64,000 nt of DNA from Lamellibrachia columna (GCA_963662155.1 OY759261.1:50471414-50535413), one strand, 5' to 3'; positions 1 through 10,734 are shown, counted from the first letter of the stretch. Translations and numbers: made by a program. Notes: generated from the letters alone by a model not told the origin.

Positions 1-1061
1 ACCCACAACTACATGTTTCCTTCTTCCTGACGACGAATGTGACTTTGAGAAATGTCATACGCATATGACATTTAACCCCCGTATGTATGTGCTAGTGACA
101 GTGTTGTACCGTGGGGTCACGGTCGAAACCAGCCAGGCGTGTATATGTGACACATACATCAACCGTACATTTGCCTGTACGTTTGACACGATGTCATTGA
201 GTCAACTGATGCCAACACTAAATTAACATCACATGTTAATATTTTATTCTTAAATGTGTTGTGTTTGTTACGTTCGATATTCCCCTTCAAGTCGCCAGTG
301 AGTTGTTCACCCCCGAGTCTGTCACGCCTCGGTAGACTGCCCGACAACAACGACGTCACAAACATGCCGACATCGAGCCGTACGGTCATGCATACGTGAC
401 TCAGCCGATAGTATCCGCCTGGCGGGTGTAAGAGCAAATTGCGCAGCATGATTATCAGCATACAACCATTCCTTAAACTTGAACATGGATCACTACTTGA
501 TTTGAGTTTTGAGTTGCTTTATTCTATTACATTTTTTTCAGCCACTTAAACCCCTATATCACGTATACGAGTCTCAACACTGGCCTTCTCTTCTTCCAGA
601 CCAGTCATTTAATGTGCATATATTCACAGTATTGTTACCTGGCTGTATTTTAGTCTGATTGGATGCTTGGCTCTCTGTCTCTGTGCGTGTCTTTTTTGTG
701 TCTGTTTGTGTCTTTCTGCGTCGGTTTGTGTTTTTTTGTCTGTCCGTCTGTCTGTCTGTCTTCCTGTGTGTCCGTCTGGCTGGCTGGGTGCGCGAACAAA
801 ACTCCCTCCGGCCAAAAGCGCCATCACCTAAATTCTTGCTAAATACTGTTCTCATACCCAGCCAAATAGGAAATACTATTATAGTAATTACATAATGCAA
901 GTTACCATTCTGTCTATCTGCAGTGTCTGGACAAATCAGCTTGCAATAACATTTTACAATTTACTTTTTATAAGTAAAATGCTCTGACACGTTGTACATT
1001 TATAACCTATGCCTCTGAGCATACGAACATCAAGTATATGTGCCTGCAACATTAAACTTCC
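1..1061. other. Unique AT-rich DNA, no gene seen
   Basis: No coding region is supported. A degenerate TCTG/TGTG pyrimidine-rich microsatellite lies at about 690-785 and explains the low-complexity Ser/Val/Phe- or Lys/Thr/Asp-rich frames on both strands there. Confidence 0.6.
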
Positions 1062-1064
1062 ACC

Positions 1065-1177
1065 ATTGTAAGGGATGATCTCAATACACGACACAACACT
1101 TCATTGTAAGGGGTGATCTCAATACACGACACAACACTTCATTGTAAGGGGTGATCTCAATACACGACACAACACTT
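1065..1177. repeat. 38-bp tandem repeat, 3 copies
   Basis: Three nearly identical direct copies of a 38-bp unit beginning CATTGTAAGGGGTGATCTCA. The first copy differs by a small indel. No coding sense is visible. Confidence 0.9.
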
Positions 1178-1989
1178 CTCTGCTGCGGGAAACTGAGTTA
1201 CGTCGACCTGTGCTCAACTTCTGGGACTTCGTATTCGCCAGCTTCCAGACCAGTACCTCGGCCTACACAACGTATTCGCCAGGTGGCGCTTCAGCCTACA
1301 CAACGCACCACTTCCTTTATGCGCTTAAATTGAGCACCTTATGAAATGCACTCAAACATAAACAGTGTGTTGGACGATGTACGACGCTAAGCAAAACAGC
1401 TCTTACCGCCGCCCCCCCTTCCCTCCCACCCCTCCCCTCCCCCTCTCCTCCGATAGTGAGTCTTTTCTTACATATAATTGTAGGTCTCGCGTTGCTGACA
1501 TACCTGCCTCGTGTTTACAAATACTGATCAGCTGATGCAGTGTGTACATGGTCACGCCTGGCCACTCATGGCACAGATACGGGCTACGGCACGCAGGTGT
1601 GTGGCTGACACTTGACAGGTGCGTGTATGTCGGGCGTACAACAATTTAACAAGATTTACCCCGATTGTTGAATTCACTTACATCTAAAATGTCAATTGTA
1701 ATTTCTGTACGAGTCTGTATGGCATACACTGGAATGGGTGTGTTCTAGATGGCCTGCCTGTCTGGTCTCCTGTCTGCTTACAAACACACAACAGGTGATT
1801 TAGCGTATACCTGGTGGTCATAGTTCGCTACACATACATCAGCCCGACTACATACCCTGGGTATGGCACGTGGGCGCATGGCTGACTGGGAAATGTACTG
1901 CTAGTCCGTCGCAGGCTTGTTAGCAAAAGCTTGTTAACCCATTTAAATGCAATTTAAAACAAAAACCTTATTCAGATGTAACTGTTCTG
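1178..1989. other. No recognisable feature
   Basis: A C-rich tract occurs near 1409-1450. Otherwise I see no ORF, repeat or promoter that I can support. Confidence 0.5.
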
Positions 1990-2265
1990 AGTGGGGCGCG
2001 ATGGCATACAGGTTAGAAGGCCGGACTCTCAATCGGGAGAGTCCCGATTGAGAGTCCACAGTTGCCACTCAGCTGTATAGATGAGAAATATAGACAGTGG
2101 TGGAAATGTGAACGAATAATCTTCGCGCAATTGCAGCGTGGCTGAATGCTTCCCAGAGAAGTTGAGATGGCCTTGGAATGAACAGGTCTGCCAGGGGTGA
2201 AGTGTAAAGCGCCTTGAGCGGTCTTACGGACTGAATACCGCGCTATATAAGAACGTACCTTTTAA
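1990..2265 (+). mobile_element. tRNA-derived SINE (copy 1)
   Basis: The 5' part resembles a tRNA head: an A-box-like TGGCATACAGGTTAG followed by an anticodon-arm-like region. The 3' part (about 2200-2262) ends AAGCGCCTTGAGCGG...GCGCTATATAAG, a tail type shared by many SINEs mobilised by L2/CR1-type LINEs. The copy at about 40173-40310 matches head and tail but keeps a B-box-like GGTTTGAATCC. Here the B-box position is replaced by an inverted copy of the anticodon arm (2023-2057). Confidence 0.7.
2023..2057. repeat. Perfect 16-bp inverted repeat in SINE
   Basis: GGACTCTCAATCGGGA (2023-2038), a 3-base loop GAG, then its exact reverse complement (2042-2057). The sister SINE lacks the second arm, so this looks like a foldback duplication specific to this copy. 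Confidence 0.9.
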
Positions 2266-2889
2266 CTGTAATTTTCTAGGATCGCATTTATATGGAAATG
2301 TTTTTGAGTCGAATTCTAACGTAAGAGCAACAATACGCGCACACATCACAACATCAGTGTTTATTACTTATATACTTGATACTTGGGTCCATATACAGCT
2401 GATCACATTAAACTGGGGTTGGTGCGGTGAGTGACGTCAACAGTCAGTGAACAATAACATAGACGTAGAAAGTGATATAGACAAAGATAAACAAAAGTGA
2501 ATAAAAACAAAGGTTGCACCATATACAGGAACTTGGCAACAGGATGTGGACGTCATGCAAGGGTAGCATTTCCTTGATGGCTGCATGCGACACACGGGAA
2601 GGCTGGTAGTGGTGGAGTGGTGTGTAGAACAGCCGGTGCGTGGTGACAGTCTGTTTCGTATGGAACAGTCTACTATACTGCGAGGTAGAATACATGTTGC
2701 ATAAACTGATGGTTGCAGTGACTGTGTTGATATATTTAAGCGGATGAGCGATTTTATTGACGATATGTGTGACATGCTGGAAACATACGGGAAGGCTGGA
2801 GGATGCTTGCTTGATGAAGCGACGTGTGTAGAGTGAGTCCAGGTTAACACACTATTTAAAATAAGATTTGTTTTCATTAATCAACACGG
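2266..2889. other. No recognisable gene
   Basis: A 146-codon open frame runs 2877-2437 on the minus strand. It is Ser/Thr/His-rich with no family signature I recognise and no clear splice context, so I treat it as chance or undetermined. Confidence 0.4.
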
Positions 2890-3065
2890 GCACATCAAGT
2901 ATACACTGTGTAGTCATATCAACTAATAATGTTTTTAATGTTATTAGTGAAACCAAACACAATGCGTTTGGGGCGTTTTCGCCCGCTTGCTTTTCCCAAA
3001 GCGCGTTGACGTAGCGATGGTTAAAATAGCAGATACAATTACAATATGTAATTAAATGCAAAAGT
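2890..3065 (-). repeat. Dispersed repeat, copy 1 of pair
   Basis: About 180 bp that reappear at 4075-4262. Shared blocks include TTATTAGTGAAACCAAACAC, GGGGCGTTTT, a CCCGCTT/TTCCCAAAGCGCGT block and ACGTA(G/A)CGATGGTTA. Both copies have a short minus-strand frame starting M-x-LIT and containing NHRYV(N/D)ALWEK, which may simply follow from DNA identity. The family is not recognised. Confidence 0.7.
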
Positions 3066-3508
3066 TGTCATACAAAGTGTAGAACAGTTGTTTTGTCGAT
3101 ATACGAATTAGATGTTCATCAATACAATCGACGACTCCGCTACTAGTGTTGGCAATCACACATATTCGTCACTACCACATTTGTCGTGGCGACGTTGTGG
3201 GCTTTGACACCAATCCTCAATTGGTCAGTCTTTTCGTGCAACTCGCTATCCTGCAGTGAAGTGAAATATATATCCGAAACTCACCGCCTTTGTAGGCATC
3301 TGGTTGTGGTGCATTTGGGGGATACGGCGGGGTGTGGTTTAGGAAAAATAACCAATGACATTAAATCGGCCATTTATTAAAAACATTTATTCCGAAATGA
3401 AATTCCAATAATGTGCGTATGCTTCTGTAATAAAATGTAACTACTAAGAATGTTGTGGTAAACACTCATTCACATTCATTTTAAGGGCTATCGATACATT
3501 ATATCACG

Positions 3509-3725
3509 CTATTTTTTACGCATATGAGACGCCACCCCCTTACACCGCATGTATTCAATTTGGTTCACGGTTCCTCCACCAGGTGGAATCCACCTCGCTC
3601 TCCTAGTGTTGACATGTTGAAACACTGAGTTGACAATGACGAGGTCATTTTTGACACAAAACTGCATGAGTCGCACGGCCCAGTCCAAACTTTCCAACAC
3701 CTTCTGGCCATAAAGAAATCTCCCT
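3509..3725 (-). pseudogene. RTE-type LINE endonuclease fragment
   Basis: Minus-strand translation gives a region starting LMQFCVKNDLVIVN, then FQH, then R-R-x-R-W-x-P-P-G-G and NQIEYM. This matches the C-terminal part of the APE-type endonuclease of RTE/CFDP2-like elements, where the pattern runs L-x-x-F-C-x-x-N-x-L-x-I-x-N...W-x-S-P-x-G...NQIDYI. The upstream part is in another frame, so it is a broken remnant. Clade assignment rests on the motif only. Confidence 0.5.
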
Positions 3726-4074
3726 GAACCTGTAGTTCTTCACGATGCAATCCCGGGACTGGGGACCGCCTTCGTCGGTGTACTGGCGTGGTAGGTGTGT
3801 TTTGGCCCTAGGGGATCATAGCTACATACCACGGGCACTCGCTGGGGCATCCCAAAGCCACTATCTGCCCATAGTTAGGGGACTGGATTAGTGAGCGCCG
3901 GGACGTGTCCACACAAAGGTCGACCCTGCACATTGCACCTATGGGGTAATTGGGGTTCCAGTCTGCTCCCAGATACCTATCGTATTATCATGGGGGCGCA
4001 GGGTGTCCAATATCAGTGGTTTAGTTAGTATTGTGTATGAAGAGACTATGTGTCATCAAAACAATGTACCAGCA

Positions 4075-4265
4075 AATAAACATTCTGGACACATATCGAC
4101 TGATAATAATAATATTTTTTTATTAGTGAAACCAAACACAATGAATTTGGGGCGTTTTGGGGAGAACGTCCCCAAAAGTGCCCGCTTTTCCCAAAGCGCG
4201 TCGACGTAACGATGGTTACAACACCAGGTAAAATTACAATGCTTAGCTGTAATTAAAGGCACAAA
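4075..4265 (-). repeat. Dispersed repeat, copy 2 of pair
   Basis: Second copy of the repeat at 2890-3065, in the same orientation. It has a small internal near-palindrome GGGGAGAACGTCCCC at about 4158-4172 that the first copy lacks. It may be the end of an unrecognised element. Confidence 0.7.
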
Positions 4266-4825
4266 AGGTGAGCCAGCTGGTGGCTGCAGGTGAAAGATAG
4301 AGAGCGATGCGCATGCGCTTCAAACTATTCACTGCACTACAGCACTAGATGCGTCACGCAGACCTGGGTACATACACACTCACAACACCACTGGGGTATA
4401 TGTGTTTAACATAACGTAGATTATTACTTTGTATATACCTTCATATCTCCGTCAGTTTCGCGTGTAGGGGGCTGAGCTTGTGTACGTCTGCCCGGGGGCC
4501 CATTGTGATGGTTCGTACATAAAAAAAGTTAAAACATTTCCCCGGGGGTGGGAGTATTACGTATGTGGACGTTTGACGTAGATTACATAACTCAGAACAA
4601 TAGTACGTACAATTGTTAGCAACACTGTGCGTCATAAGGAGTCATAAGCTCTGGCATTGCCTGCTTTTTTGTCCCGAGGAACGCCGGTCAACTCGGCTAG
4701 GTTCACATAAATGGCCAGATCCCTACTGCAGGATGGATCTGCTACTTTTACCACGTTTTTTTATTTTGCTCATGGCCTAATGTGACACAGGAACAGTGAC
4801 GTCAGCGTTCTTACTGTTGATGCTT
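4266..4825. other. No recognisable feature
   Basis: Unique sequence. Short frames only, none with family motifs. Confidence 0.5.
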
Positions 4826-4847
4826 TAAGCGGTGGACACACCTATAT

Positions 4848-5010
4848 ACTTCCGTCATTTGTCGTCGGTTGTCTTAACGCAGACGAACCTGCAACTTCGT
4901 CCGCTTCCGCAGAACTCGGTCTGGGAGCGGTGTGTGTGGAAGCGGACGACCTGGCGGCTCGTCTGTGTTAAAACAATGGACGACGTAGTACGTATGACGG
5001 AAGCGGACAG
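4848..5010. repeat. Imperfect long inverted repeat
   Basis: The arm at about 4850-4915 (ACTTCCGTCATTTGTCGTCG... GTCCGCTTCC) is complementary, with mismatches, to about 4938-5008 (GGAAGCGGACGAC... ATGACGGAAG). The spacer is about 25 bp. It resembles a small foldback or MITE-like element, but I see no clean target duplication. The 77-codon plus-strand frame across it is probably a by-product. Confidence 0.6.
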
Positions 5011-5076
5011 ATGTGTTCGCCGCTTTACGCACAGAGATACGTATGTCTCTATGGTTTTACGCTAGTCGCTGTACGT

Positions 5077-5220
5077 TTATAAAAAACAACGTGACTACGT
5101 CAGCACTTGCGCACTTCTTTCTTTAATAGCGATATTACTGGACTGTTCCGTTTTACAGCAAAAGAAGCGCTGGTTTGAAGATAATGGATTCAATCTTAGA
5201 GAGTCATTCGTTCGGTAAGA
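5077..5220 (+). promoter_or_regulatory. Candidate TATA promoter with short first exon
   Basis: TTTATAAAAAA sits at 5077-5087. About 100 bases downstream, an ATG at 5185 opens ten codons that run into TTCG|GTAAGAA, a strong 5' splice-site match, with GT at 5216. TATA, short leader, ATG and donor would fit the start of a gene reading rightward, but I found no convincing second exon. This is inference from signals only. Confidence 0.3.
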
Positions 5221-6110
5221 ATTGCACTTGTGTTTGTGTTTACTTTTATAAGTGCTTGCTTGCATCCCCGAAAAAGCTTAACGCGAAATGCGGTTTGAGG
5301 GCATCCGAAACGGACGTATTTTAATTAAAACTTTGGTTTGCATACCCCATTTAATGCTAAGAATGTTAATTGTTTAATAAAATGTGGTTATTTCCATATC
5401 ATGCGGCACAGAGTTAATTAATAAAGTTGGAAATGTACATGTAAGCCCTCTTGTAACACAAGCACAAACGATGTGTAATTCAGTAAAGTAATTCAGCCGT
5501 CCAATAAAAAATATAAAGAAACAAGTATTTTAATGTCACAAACACATGGTATTAATACTAAAAAAACATACGAAATAACTTATTAATCTTGAAATGTGGG
5601 GTAAGGGTGGGGGTTGGGCACAAACTTATGAATTAATTTATGTTCATGTATGAGCATATGCTCATGAACCCTACCTGTATGACACATGCACCTGTCACCC
5701 GGCAAAACGTCAACCATGGGGTGGGGGGCACACTGACATTAATAACATTAACACAAAGTCGCGATATGTTTTAGCATATTATAAGTTTTCGAAATGAGGG
5801 GAGTGTGGGGGTCCAGGAACCCCCCCCCAAAGGCACGAGGGACCTCCCATAAGAAAGAACAATGTAAGCTTGGGGGGTTCCCACATTTTATCGTTGTACC
5901 CATGTATTTACCCTTCCGCTGTTGCACCTGTTGTTACGTGTGAGGCTACTACTACTTCTGGTTCGTCTCTGCTAGAACTCGACGGTTGTCGCAAAACTAG
6001 ACAGTTTTCGCTCAGCTCACTCTTTTGTCATTCATCCTTGGCATTTTACCTCTCAGAAATACAGAGCACTGTGCTTGCAAGCGCATTACTCCAGTAACAA
6101 TGGTTTAGAC
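5221..6110. other. No recognisable feature
   Basis: AT-rich unique DNA with C- and G-homopolymer tracts near 5815-5830. No supported gene. Confidence 0.5.
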
Positions 6111-6114
6111 CAAA

Positions 6115-6175
6115 ATTTACAATTTAGCCATTTAGCAGACGATCTTATCCAGAGCGACTTACAACAAGTGCATTC
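6115..6175 (+). repeat. Teleost-type interspersed repeat fragment
   Basis: Contains CATTTAGCAGACGATCTTAT followed by CCAGAGCGACTTACAA. This closely resembles a short motif very common in fish interspersed repeats, from memory of the motif. Only this core is recognisable; the flanks are not. Confidence 0.5.
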
Positions 6176-6465
6176 AACCTAAGTTGGTAAAATAACTACA
6201 GGTCGCTATGCCAGCAAGTCTTTTCACAAAAATAGGCGCTAATAGCCATTACAGTGCCTGAAAAGATGATTTTTAATAAGACTTTTTTCGGGGGAGGGGG
6301 ATGACCAATATTTTTAGTGGACCCCCAAGAATCACTGGTCATTTCGAACACTGCATATAATGTGTACACATGTGCCCTCTATTGTAGTATACAATACACA
6401 AGCAAGACACTTGTCAAACACTTATCAGACACTTAACTTACCCCCCCTTAAAGACATCCATCACA

Positions 6466-6471
6466 CACACA

Positions 6472-6527
<56 letters not shown>

Positions 6528-6650
6528 CACACGCACACACACACACATACTCCATATGAAAATACATCCACCACACACGACACACAAACCCAGTCATGCA
6601 GTCTTAAAGACATCCACCACACACGACACACAAACCCAGCCATGCAGTCT
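6466..6650. repeat. (ACGC)n microsatellite and 47-bp duplication
   Basis: An ACGC/ACAC run at about 6466-6547 is followed by two copies of an approximately 47-bp unit (CATCCACCACACACGACACA...CAGTC) at about 6565-6652. The frames across it are low complexity. Confidence 0.9.
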
Positions 6651-7012
6651 TAATAAGTCCTACCTCCATGCGGCAAGTAAACGCACAGCATTTATTTTTT
6701 CCGGCATAATAATATTTGAACCGTGCAACTGTTTACCTAATTATTATTGTTATTCTTAGACTATAGTAAGCGCAAATTCGAATAAAGGTAACGAAAACAT
6801 AATTAAATATATTCATAAGGTCGGTATATTGTTCATGTATTTTTATTGACGCACGTGTGGTTCTCTGTCAATGAAAATAATATCAGGAAATCAGTAAAAA
6901 AAAGCAAATAAACATGATTACAAAAGCGTTTGTCTTTTCCAACAACGTGGTTTCCAGAACTTAATCGAAATCTGATGTATCACCAATGTACACACGAAAG
7001 AAACATACGTGT

Positions 7013-7317
7013 TAAATACCATTACCAGTGTTAAATACCATTACCAGTGTTAAATACCATTACCAGTGTTAAATACCATTACCAGTGTTAAATACCATTA
7101 CCAGTGTTAAATACCATTACCAGTGTTAAATACCATTACCAGTGTTAAATACCATTACCAGTGTTAAATACCATTACCAGTGTTAAATACCATTACCAGT
7201 GTTAAATACCATTACCAGTGTTAAATACCATTACCAGTGTTAAATACCATTACCAGTGTTAAATACCATTACCAGTGTTAAATACCATTACCAGTGTTAA
7301 ATACCATTACCAGTGTA
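7013..7317. repeat. 19-bp minisatellite, about 16 copies
   Basis: Near-perfect tandem copies of TGTTAAATACCATTACCAG. The array stops just before TTTCTTCGTGCAG|A at about 7327-7341, a good 3' splice-site match. Each unit also contains an acceptor-like CCATTACCAG. Confidence 0.95.
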
Positions 7318-7340
7318 ACAACGTACGTTTCTTCGTGCAG

Positions 7341-8450
7341 AAATGACGTGGACTCAAAAGTTACAGATCGACGTTGTCGTGATGGGGCTGATTGTGGTGT
7401 TTCTACTCCTGTTGATCGGCTGTCCCGTTGGTGCTTGGAAGGTATGGATTACATTGTGATCTTTATAACAAGCAAGACATGTCGTCATCATCCATTGTTG
7501 CTATGACGAACGAGACCATAAACATCGCCAACGTGACTGATACCCACGCGTTCGTCGGAACAGTCCAAAGTCTTCGACATCCCGTGCATGGAGTTCAACT
7601 ACTCACATCAATTTACTGATATCAATCTGTCATCGCTGTACAGTGACAACAAGTGTCCGTAATTTAATATCTACGACGGTGATGCGACATCTTACAACTT
7701 AATGAATGGTGACTTGTAGACATTGTTAACCGTCACCTAGGTGTAACACAAACTCACGAATTGCTGTAGATTGGTTCGTGGTATTGCCGCACGTCGGAAA
7801 CATTACCTACCACGTTGAGCGAGCGCCGAGTCAAATTCGCATCGACCGCGGAGGTGAGGTTATTTATACCTGATCCTTCGGAAATCCCCAAGCGCCGTAG
7901 ACGCTATGGCAAGCGCCCCCAACGCGACACCGTCTTGCAGTGGGCCGGACAAGTCTTCGTGTTCACACTATGTGGTGGACCACAAACCCCGCCACGGCCA
8001 CGGAACGAGTTCCAAGAATTCGTCGTTGCTGTACGGCGAACGTTGCTCGGTAGGTAAGGAGAGTGAACAAGACTGGGGAACACGAGCGTCGTGACCTGAT
8101 GCTGACCCTCGAGAGTGAGGAGCTGTGTGTCTGACCTGGCGACGTTGACCTCGAGGAACAACGGCTCGAGCGTGCGGTCCAGCACGGCGATCTTCTTGAC
8201 GGTCGAAGAGAGAATCCACGGCCGGTTGAGATGCACCGTCTTCGAGTAGACCTTGCCGCCGCTAGTTCTCTTGTGGTCGACGTTTTCCTTCAACGGTTTC
8301 GACACGATCCCGTGCAGGTGGCAACGCGGTCCACGTCCGGGTGGCCGTAATACTCAAACAGCTTGTTCGGCAGGCCGGTGAGGTTCCCCAACTCCCCCGA
8401 CGTTGTCCATAGTCTGCTGGTAGGACGAGAAGGGTTGATGACTATGTAGT
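7341..8450. pseudogene. Frame-broken gene relic of unknown origin
   Basis: GC-richer than its surroundings and strongly protein-like in short pieces on both strands. On the plus strand, after an acceptor-like CAG at 7340, a frame starting MTWTQKLQIDVVVMGLIVVF continues into a hydrophobic, signal- or TM-like stretch and reaches AAG|GTATGG at about 7440. From 7479 a second frame starts MSSSSIVAMTNETINIANVT, then shifts frame near 7567 and has stops further on. On the minus strand, 8592-8290 and 8305-7904 form two overlapping frames that look like one protein split by a frameshift near 8300. I recognise no family. It could be a lost host gene or cargo of a large mobile element. Confidence 0.35.
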
Positions 8451-8545
8451 CCAATACCATTAAGATTGAATATGGATATAAATAGTACAAAGCTAATTTG
8501 TTCAGGATAGTTGCAAAATACCGTATTGAGCAACACATCAAAAAT

Positions 8546-8546
<1 letters not shown>

Positions 8547-8589
<43 letters not shown>

Positions 8590-8592
8590 CAC
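8547..8592. repeat. (ACGC)n microsatellite
   Basis: About eleven ACGC units followed by an ACAC run. It is the same microsatellite type as at 6466. Confidence 0.95.
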
Positions 8593-8657
8593 ACACGACT
8601 GCGCGTATATGAGGCAATCAAGTACGAGGCAGCCGGGCCTTCTCAGGGCGGCATCGA

Positions 8658-9878
8658 TTGGCTAATAATCTCAGTCATTTGGATCATCACAGGTTGATAC
8701 AAACCGAAACGTGCAGCAGCGGACGGTATCACCACGCCGATCAGCAGTTACTCGCTAGGTGCCACCACGCCGATCAGCAGGTACTCGCTAGGTACCACCA
8801 CGCCGATCAGCAGGTACTCGCTAGGTACCACCACGCCGATCAGAAGGTACTCGCTAGGTACCACCACGCCGATCAGAAGGTACTCGCTAGGTACCACCAC
8901 GCCGATCAGCAGGTACTCGCTAGGTACCACCACGCCGATCAGCAGGTACTCGCTAGGTACCACCACGCCGATCAGAAGGTACTCGCTAGGTACCACCACG
9001 CCGATCAGCAGGTACTCGCTAGGTACTACCACGCCGGCCAGCAGGTACTCGCTAGGTACTACCACACTGGTCAGGAGGTACTCGCTAGGTACCACCACAC
9101 CGGTCAGCAGGTACTAGCTAGGTACCACCACGCCGATCAGCAGGTACTCGCTAGGTACTACCACGCCGGCCAGCAGGTACTCGCTAGGTACTACCACACT
9201 GGTCAGGAGGTACTCGCTAGGTACCACCACACCGGTCAGCAGGTACTCGCTAGGTACTACCACGCCGGTCAGCAGGTACTCGCTAAGTACTACCACACCG
9301 GTCAGCAGGTACTAGGTAGGTACCAACACACCGGTCAGCAGGTACTAGCTAGGTACTACCACACCGGTCAGCAGGTACTCGCTAGGTACTACCACACCGG
9401 TCGGGAGGTACTCGCTGGGTACCACCACACCGGTCAGCAGGTACTCGCTAGGTACTACCACGCCGGTCAGCAGGTACTCGCTAGGTACCACCACACCGGT
9501 CAGCAGGTACTCGCTAGGTACTACCACGCCAGCAAGTACACGCCTTGCAAAGCCGGGAAGGTGCTTGGAATTGCGCTGATTGCCGCAGCCGCGCAACGAA
9601 CAGCTCCGGTGGCGCCACCTTCTGGCAGCATCATACTAACGTCGGCCATTTGGCCCCGTAAAAAAATGCTGTTGGATCGTGGTCAACGACAGCCGTATCT
9701 TCACGAGTTCTGCTCTCACGTTGGTAGAACGGGTTGGCGGCGAGCATCGACTGAAGGGTTGAAGACGATGCATGTCCGAATGGGACCACAAACCAGGTGG
9801 GTGGAATTAGAGGGGCGCTTTCACATAACGTGTACATATTTAATCGCTCGCAGAAATAAACATTCAAAGACAACATAA
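8658..9878 (+). CDS. Long frame across 33-bp array (doubtful CDS)
   Basis: A 406-codon frame covers about 30 non-repeat residues, the 11-residue repeats (YHH[AT][DG]Q[QKE]VLAR) and about 115 non-repeat residues to the stop at 9878. The tail includes a small hydrophobic patch GKVLGIALIAAAA. Arguments against coding: the antisense strand is equally open, repeat variation does not obviously favour silent changes, and there is no homologous family I know. The simplest reading is that a unit length of 33 without stops created the frame. Confidence 0.2.
   Translation: MANNLSHLDHHRLIQTETCSSGRYHHADQQLLARCHHADQQVLARYHHADQQVLARYHHADQKVLARYHHADQKVLARYHHADQQVLARYHHADQQVLARYHHADQKVLARYHHADQQVLARYYHAGQQVLARYYHTGQEVLARYHHTGQQVLARYHHADQQVLARYYHAGQQVLARYYHTGQEVLARYHHTGQQVLARYYHAGQQVLAKYYHTGQQVLGRYQHTGQQVLARYYHTGQQVLARYYHTGREVLAGYHHTGQQVLARYYHAGQQVLARYHHTGQQVLARYYHASKYTPCKAGKVLGIALIAAAAQRTAPVAPPSGSIILTSAIWPRKKMLLDRGQRQPYLHEFCSHVGRTGWRRASTEGLKTMHVRMGPQTRWVELEGRFHITCTYLIARRNKHSKTT
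8730..9537. repeat. 33-bp minisatellite, about 24-25 copies
   Basis: Direct copies of a 33-bp unit, CTCGCTAGGTACCACCACGC followed by CGATCAGCAGGTA, with variants (TACTACCAC, CCGGTCAG). Since 33 is divisible by 3 the array stays open. The plus frame encodes an 11-residue repeat YHHADQQVLAR, and the minus strand is open too. Each unit contains AGGTAC and CAGGTAC, which resemble 5' splice sites. Confidence 0.95.
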
Positions 9879-9925
9879 ACGATACATTACAATAAGAACA
9901 AATCCATTGCGCCGAAATCTTCGAG

Positions 9926-10297
9926 AACCCGAACTCAGCAGCGTTAATCTCAAATCGAACTCAGCAGCGTTAATCTCAAACCGAACTCAGCAGCGTTAAT
10001 CTCAAATCGAACTCAGCAGCGTTAATCTCAAACCGAACCCAGCAGCGTTAATCTGAAATCGAACTCAGCAGCGTTAATTTCAAATCGAACTCAGCAGCGT
10101 TAATCTCAAACCGAACTCAGCAGCGTTAATCTCAAACCGAACCCAACAACGTTAATCTCAAACCGAACCCAGCTGCGTTAATTTCAAATCGAACTCAGCA
10201 GCGTTAATCTCAAATCGAACTCGGCAGCGTTAATCTCAAACCGAACTCAGCAGAGTTAATCTCAAATCGAACTCAGCAGCGTTAATCTCAAATCGGT
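9926..10297. repeat. 26-bp minisatellite, about 14 copies
   Basis: Tandem copies of CGAACTCAGCAGCGTTAATC plus TCAAAT/TCAAAC, with substitutions such as CCCAGC and TTTCAAAT. No coding role is visible. Confidence 0.95.
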
Positions 10298-10729
10298 TTA
10301 TAACTTTTAAGTCAACAACTGTTGAATGAGGAGCTCAGGAGGATAAATAGGTGGGTCTTCAGATGACGCCGACATCACGTCTCGGGGTCCATTGAACATG
10401 GACAGCACGAGGTTCGATACAGAAATGTACCATAATACATGCTGACAAATATTTGCAATGTAGTGTGTGCGTGCGTGCGAGGCGAGGCGTGGCGTGGCGT
10501 GGCGAGGCGAGGCGTGGCGTGACGTGTGCTGGTTGGTAGGCATACATATGAACCTTTTGTGAATGGTATGGTGCCTGCCGAATCGATTTTCATGGACTGC
10601 AAGTAAACGAATCGCGCATCAGTTCGACATCTTCATTGCCGACAGAGGGCCGTCCAACTTCTCGTCGCTGTAGCACAATGCCAGTCTCCACGAACGTCTC
10701 CCAGACGGTGGCTCCTTCCTGTTTGGGCG
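10298..10729. other. Unique DNA with short GGCGTGGCGAGGC repeat
   Basis: A G-rich degenerate short repeat (GGCGAGGCGTGGCGTGGCGT) lies at about 10484-10525. The Arg/His/Ser-rich minus frames here are low complexity. No gene is supported. Confidence 0.6.
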
Positions 10730-10734
10730 TCTGT

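Noticed and set aside
2437..2877. 146-codon minus-strand frame as a host gene
   Set aside because: No motif, no splice or promoter context, Ser/Thr/His-rich composition, and an overlapping shadow frame. Left unassigned.
6360..6653. Plus and minus frames across the ACGC microsatellite
   Set aside because: Low-complexity His/Thr/Ala or Cys/Val/Arg repeats from a dinucleotide-like run.
7013..7317. CRISPR-like array (19-bp regular repeats)
   Set aside because: The repeats are contiguous with no unique spacers. This is a minisatellite in eukaryotic DNA. None of the other arrays has spacers either.
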